Shown here one piece after another: positions 8,408 through 9,811 of a stretch of DNA of 9,811 bases. Both the position numbers and the translations under genes were made by a program. How positions within the stretch are numbered: the first letter of the stretch is position 1; each line of letters opens with the position of its first letter. Location of the stretch: the NCBI GenBank assembly GCA_902475645.1, contig CABSAH010000057.1, positions 1-9,811 on the forward strand. The letters run 5' to 3'. The notes beneath the pieces were generated by a model, which did not search any database, had not been told where the DNA came from, and saw only the letters and a program-made list of their open reading frames with translations. This DNA comes from an uncultured Christensenellaceae bacterium (lineage in GTDB: Bacteria > Bacillota > Clostridia > Christensenellales > CAG-138).

Positions 8408-9037
8408 ATGAGTACGGTACATGTTATCAATCATCCCCTTGTGCAGCATAAGCTGACATTCCTAAGGGATAAGAACACGGGTTCAAAGGAATTCCGCGCG
8501 CTGGTGGAGGAACTGGCAATGCTGCTTACATATGAAGCGACGCGGGATCTTCCCCTTAAAAAGGTGCAGACGGAAACGCCCGTTGCAATGGCTACCACGG
8601 AGGTGCTTTCCGGCAAAAAGCTGGGCATAGTTCCAATACTCCGCGCGGGTCTTGGCATGGTGGACGGTATGCTGAGCCTTATACCTGCGGCGAAGGTGGG
8701 TCACGTTGGCCTTTACCGCGACCCCGAAACGCTAAAGCCCGTTGATTATTACTGCAAGCTGCCTTCCGATATAGAGGAGCGCGACATAATAATAGTAGAC
8801 CCCATGCTGGCTACCGGCGGCAGCGCGGTTGCGGCGATAGACGTTATAAAGCGCGCGGGCTGCAAGAACATAAAGCTTGTTAACCTGATTGCCGCGCCCG
8901 AGGGCATAAAGGTTGTGCAGGCGGCGCATGACGACGTGGATATATACGTTGCGCATATTGACGATTACCTCAACGACCATGGCTACATAGTGCCCGGCCT
9001 TGGCGACGCGGGCGACAGGCTGTTCGGCACAAAGTAA
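8408..9037 (+). CDS. upp: Uracil phosphoribosyltransferase
   Basis: Upp salvages uracil by joining it to PRPP to form UMP in the cytosol. The 209-residue length is the family norm. The N-terminus NHPLVQHKLTFLRD near 8-21 is characteristic. LRAGLGM near 78-84, the PRPP-binding loop VDPMLATGGSA at 130-140, and the uracil-binding GYIVPGLGDAGDR at 192-204 are all intact. TAAGGAG at 8395-8401 provides a clean RBS 6 bases before the ATG. The gap from rpiB is only 20 bases, so the two are probably cotranscribed. It is followed within 50 bases by a terminator hairpin. Confidence 0.98.
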   Translation: MSTVHVINHPLVQHKLTFLRDKNTGSKEFRALVEELAMLLTYEATRDLPLKKVQTETPVAMATTEVLSGKKLGIVPILRAGLGMVDGMLSLIPAAKVGHVGLYRDPETLKPVDYYCKLPSDIEERDIIIVDPMLATGGSAVAAIDVIKRAGCKNIKLVNLIAAPEGIKVVQAAHDDVDIYVAHIDDYLNDHGYIVPGLGDAGDRLFGTK

Positions 9038-9084
9038 AAAAGAAAGACAATCAACTCCTCATATTTGCTTTATCTTATCCGCTG

Positions 9085-9119
9085 ACGGGCGGCCATTGGC
9101 CGCCCGTTGGTGGGTTTTT
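9085..9119 (+). terminator. Rho-independent terminator downstream of upp
   Basis: A perfect 10-bp stem, ACGGGCGGCC (9085-9094) paired with GGCCGCCCGT (9098-9107), closes a 3-base loop. It is followed by TGGTGGG and then five Ts (9115-9119). The T-run is displaced 7 bases from the stem, so it is not a textbook terminator. The strong stem 47 bases after the upp stop nevertheless makes termination likely. Confidence 0.75.
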
Positions 9120-9149
9120 GGAAAAAAAGAAATAATGTAAGGTACGGTT

Positions 9150-9204
9150 CAACCCCTCCGTCAATTCGCTATCGCTCATTGCCACCTCCCCGTTCGGGGA
9201 GGCT
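9150..9204 (-). repeat. Type I repeat, minus orientation, copy 1
   Basis: Starts with the inverse tail CAACCCCTC and ends with the arm CCTCCCC-GTTC-GGGGAGG. Its first 42 bases (9150-9191) are identical to 9568-9609, the longest exact repeat I found in the window. The central segment has only weak outer pairing, CAAT with ATTG. Confidence 0.85.
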
Positions 9205-9205
9205 G

Positions 9206-9241
9206 ACTCCCTCCGTCTTTTGCTTCGCAAAATCCACCTCC
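9206..9241 (-). repeat. Type I-related partial repeat with a TTTTGC/GCAAAA hairpin
   Basis: Carries the tail-like ACTCCCTCCGT and then a perfect 6-bp hairpin, TTTTGC (9218-9223) with GCAAAA (9227-9232). Bases 9206-9237 match 9731-9762 at 31 of 32 positions. The CTCCCC/GGGGAG arm is missing, so this is a truncated unit. Confidence 0.8.
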
Positions 9242-9242
9242 G

Positions 9243-9310
9243 AACCGCACCCCTTTCGACTGCTCATTTCATTCGCAGCCACTTTCCCCGCACGCGGGGA
9301 CAGCTTTTGG
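9243..9310 (-). repeat. Type II repeat, copy 1
   Basis: Begins AACCGCACCCCTTTCG (9243-9258), has a 20-base centre (9259-9278) with CTGC/GCAG ends, then CCACTTTCCCCG (9279-9290) and a CCCCGC/GCGGGG hairpin before CAGCTTTTGG. The flanks are identical to 9411-9426 and 9447-9458, while the centre differs. Confidence 0.8.
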
Positions 9311-9325
9311 CGGTGTTGCACAACT

Positions 9326-9382
9326 AAAAGGCGCCACCGCTTGCGGGGGAGCTGGCACGGTGCAAGCCGTGACTGAGGGGGA
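9326..9382 (+). repeat. Type I repeat, plus orientation, diverged copy
   Basis: Starts AAAAGGC and ends GACTGAGGGG like the better-conserved copies, but the first arm is degraded. Its second hairpin uses CACGG (9356-9360) with CCGTG (9367-9371), a different stem from the GTCGCC/GGCGAC of the other plus copies, yet still fully paired. Confidence 0.75.
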
Positions 9383-9410
9383 ACGGTAAAAAAGCACAAA
9401 ACAGCTCCCC

Positions 9411-9478
9411 AACCGCACCCCTTTCGGCCACTCGCTTTGCTCGTGTCCACTTTCCCCGTAAACGGGGACAGCTTTTGG
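9411..9478 (-). repeat. Type II repeat, copy 2
   Basis: Shares its 16-base start (9411-9426), its 12-base internal block (9447-9458) and CGGGGACAGCTTTTGG with the copy at 9243. The 20-base centre (9427-9446) is the same length but largely different, and again has pairing ends, CAC (9429-9431) with GTG (9443-9445). Confidence 0.8.
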
Positions 9479-9493
9479 GCGGTGGTTGCACCC

Positions 9494-9543
9494 AAAAGGC
9501 TCCCCAAACGGGGAGCTGTCGCCGCAAGGCGACTGAGGGGTTG
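9494..9543 (+). repeat. Type I repeat, plus orientation, best-formed copy
   Basis: Two perfect hairpins occur in series: GCTCCCC (9499-9505) with GGGGAGC (9510-9516), then GTCGCC (9518-9523) with GGCGAC (9528-9533) closing a GCAA loop of the GNRA type. The tail TGAGGGGTTG follows at 9534-9543. There is no T-run, so it does not look like a terminator on this strand. Confidence 0.85.
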
Positions 9544-9567
9544 ACGGAAAACGGAGAAGCCCCGACG

Positions 9568-9700
9568 CAACCCCTCCGTCAATTCGCTATCGCTCATTGC
9601 CACCTCCCCTTGCAGGGCAGGCTTAATGTAAGAGATTGTAAGACGCATCCAAAAGGCTCCCCGGACGGGGAGCTGTCGCCGCAAGGTGACTGAGGGGTTG
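9568..9700. repeat. Inverted pair of type I repeats with terminal inverted repeats (MITE-like)
   Basis: A minus-orientation copy (9568-about 9622) and a plus-orientation copy (9651-9700) flank a 28-base spacer. The 133-base unit is bounded by perfect 9-bp inverted ends, CAACCCCTC (9568-9576) and GAGGGGTTG (9692-9700). The plus copy repeats the two-hairpin form, with GTCGCC/GGTGAC holding one G-T wobble. I see no clear target-site duplication at the edges, so the reading as a small non-autonomous element is inference. Confidence 0.6.
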
Positions 9701-9730
9701 AAACAAGCAAAGAGCTGCAAGCTTCTTTTA

Positions 9731-9763
9731 ACTCCCTCCGTATTTTGCTTCGCAAAATCCACA
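9731..9763 (-). repeat. Type I-related partial repeat, second TTTTGC/GCAAAA copy
   Basis: Matches 9206-9237 at 31 of 32 bases over 9731-9762, including the perfect hairpin TTTTGC (9743-9748) with GCAAAA (9752-9757). It diverges immediately after, where the earlier copy continues as CTCC. Confidence 0.8.
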
Positions 9764-9811
9764 ACGCTGGTTGGAATATGGTCGTCTTGCGGCGCTATCG
9801 CTTGCAACACT

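Larger units (their letters stand above)
9150..9763. repeat. Mosaic of short palindromic intergenic repeats (no credible gene)
   Basis: This gene-free stretch holds at least seven related GC-rich repeat units in both orientations. Most share a stem-loop arm of CTCCCC/GGGGAG type, a second internal hairpin, and a GAGGGG(TTG) tail or its complement CAACCCCTC. Two subtypes alternate: type I (arm GGCTCCCC..GGGGAGCT) and type II (arm CCCCG..CGGGGACAGC). Similar elements are, to my recollection, scattered between genes in gut Clostridia, and database proteins sometimes arise from translating them. No transposase is encoded here, so any mobility would be non-autonomous. Bases 9121-9149 before it and 9764-9811 after it show no feature I can support. 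Confidence 0.85.

Noticed and set aside
9107..9376. 89-codon plus-strand frame after upp
   Set aside because: It begins inside the terminator hairpin and runs through the palindromic repeats. Its low-complexity Arg/Pro/Ser composition has no protein-like features.
9494..9543. Two-hairpin repeat read as a bidirectional terminator
   Set aside because: The stems are strong but neither side is followed by a T-run on the matching strand, and the same sequence recurs as a dispersed repeat.
9150..9763. Possible CRISPR array
   Set aside because: Repeats occur in both orientations with irregular spacing, differ in their centres, and are not separated by uniform unique spacers. No cas genes are present.

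Overview
The window reads as a chromosomal housekeeping segment from a GC-rich member of the Bacillota, most likely a Clostridia-type (gut-associated) lineage. Reasons: an AddAB-type recombination nuclease rather than RecBCD, a long two-domain YwlC/Sua5-type TsaC, and a prmC / prfA / tsaC / rpiB / upp neighbourhood of the kind seen in Bacillota. The 3' end also carries a repeat family of a type I associate with gut Clostridia. The genus cannot be fixed from the sequence. A strong compositional signature is the preference for AUA isoleucine codons in otherwise GC-rich genes (13 of 16 Ile codons in upp by direct count).

Layout: all genes are on the + strand and tightly packed. Positions 1-80 carry the probable tail of addB, overlapping the start of addA (61-3549). 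One base later comes prmC (3551-4381). It overlaps a CapA-family lipoprotein gene (4372-5739), which in turn overlaps prfA (5723-6793). tsaC/ywlC follows (6820-7854), then an 83-bp gap, rpiB (7938-8387) and upp (8408-9037). A GC-rich hairpin with a short T-run (9085-9119) closes the gene block. The remaining 690 bases contain no credible gene. They are a dense mosaic of short palindromic repeats in both orientations, cut off by the window end.

Functional logic: AddA with AddB resects double-strand DNA breaks. PrmC methylates the GGQ glutamine of release factors, and its substrate RF1 (PrfA) is encoded two genes downstream, separated by the capA-like gene. TsaC makes the threonylcarbamoyl-adenylate used for tRNA t6A37, so translation functions dominate the middle. 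RpiB (ribose-5-phosphate) and Upp (UMP salvage from PRPP and uracil) form a pentose/nucleotide pair at the end. I see no clearly new multi-gene system. The part most worth a second look is the terminal repeat mosaic: units with conserved flanks but interchangeable, still self-complementary central hairpins, arranged as inverted pairs that resemble small non-autonomous elements.
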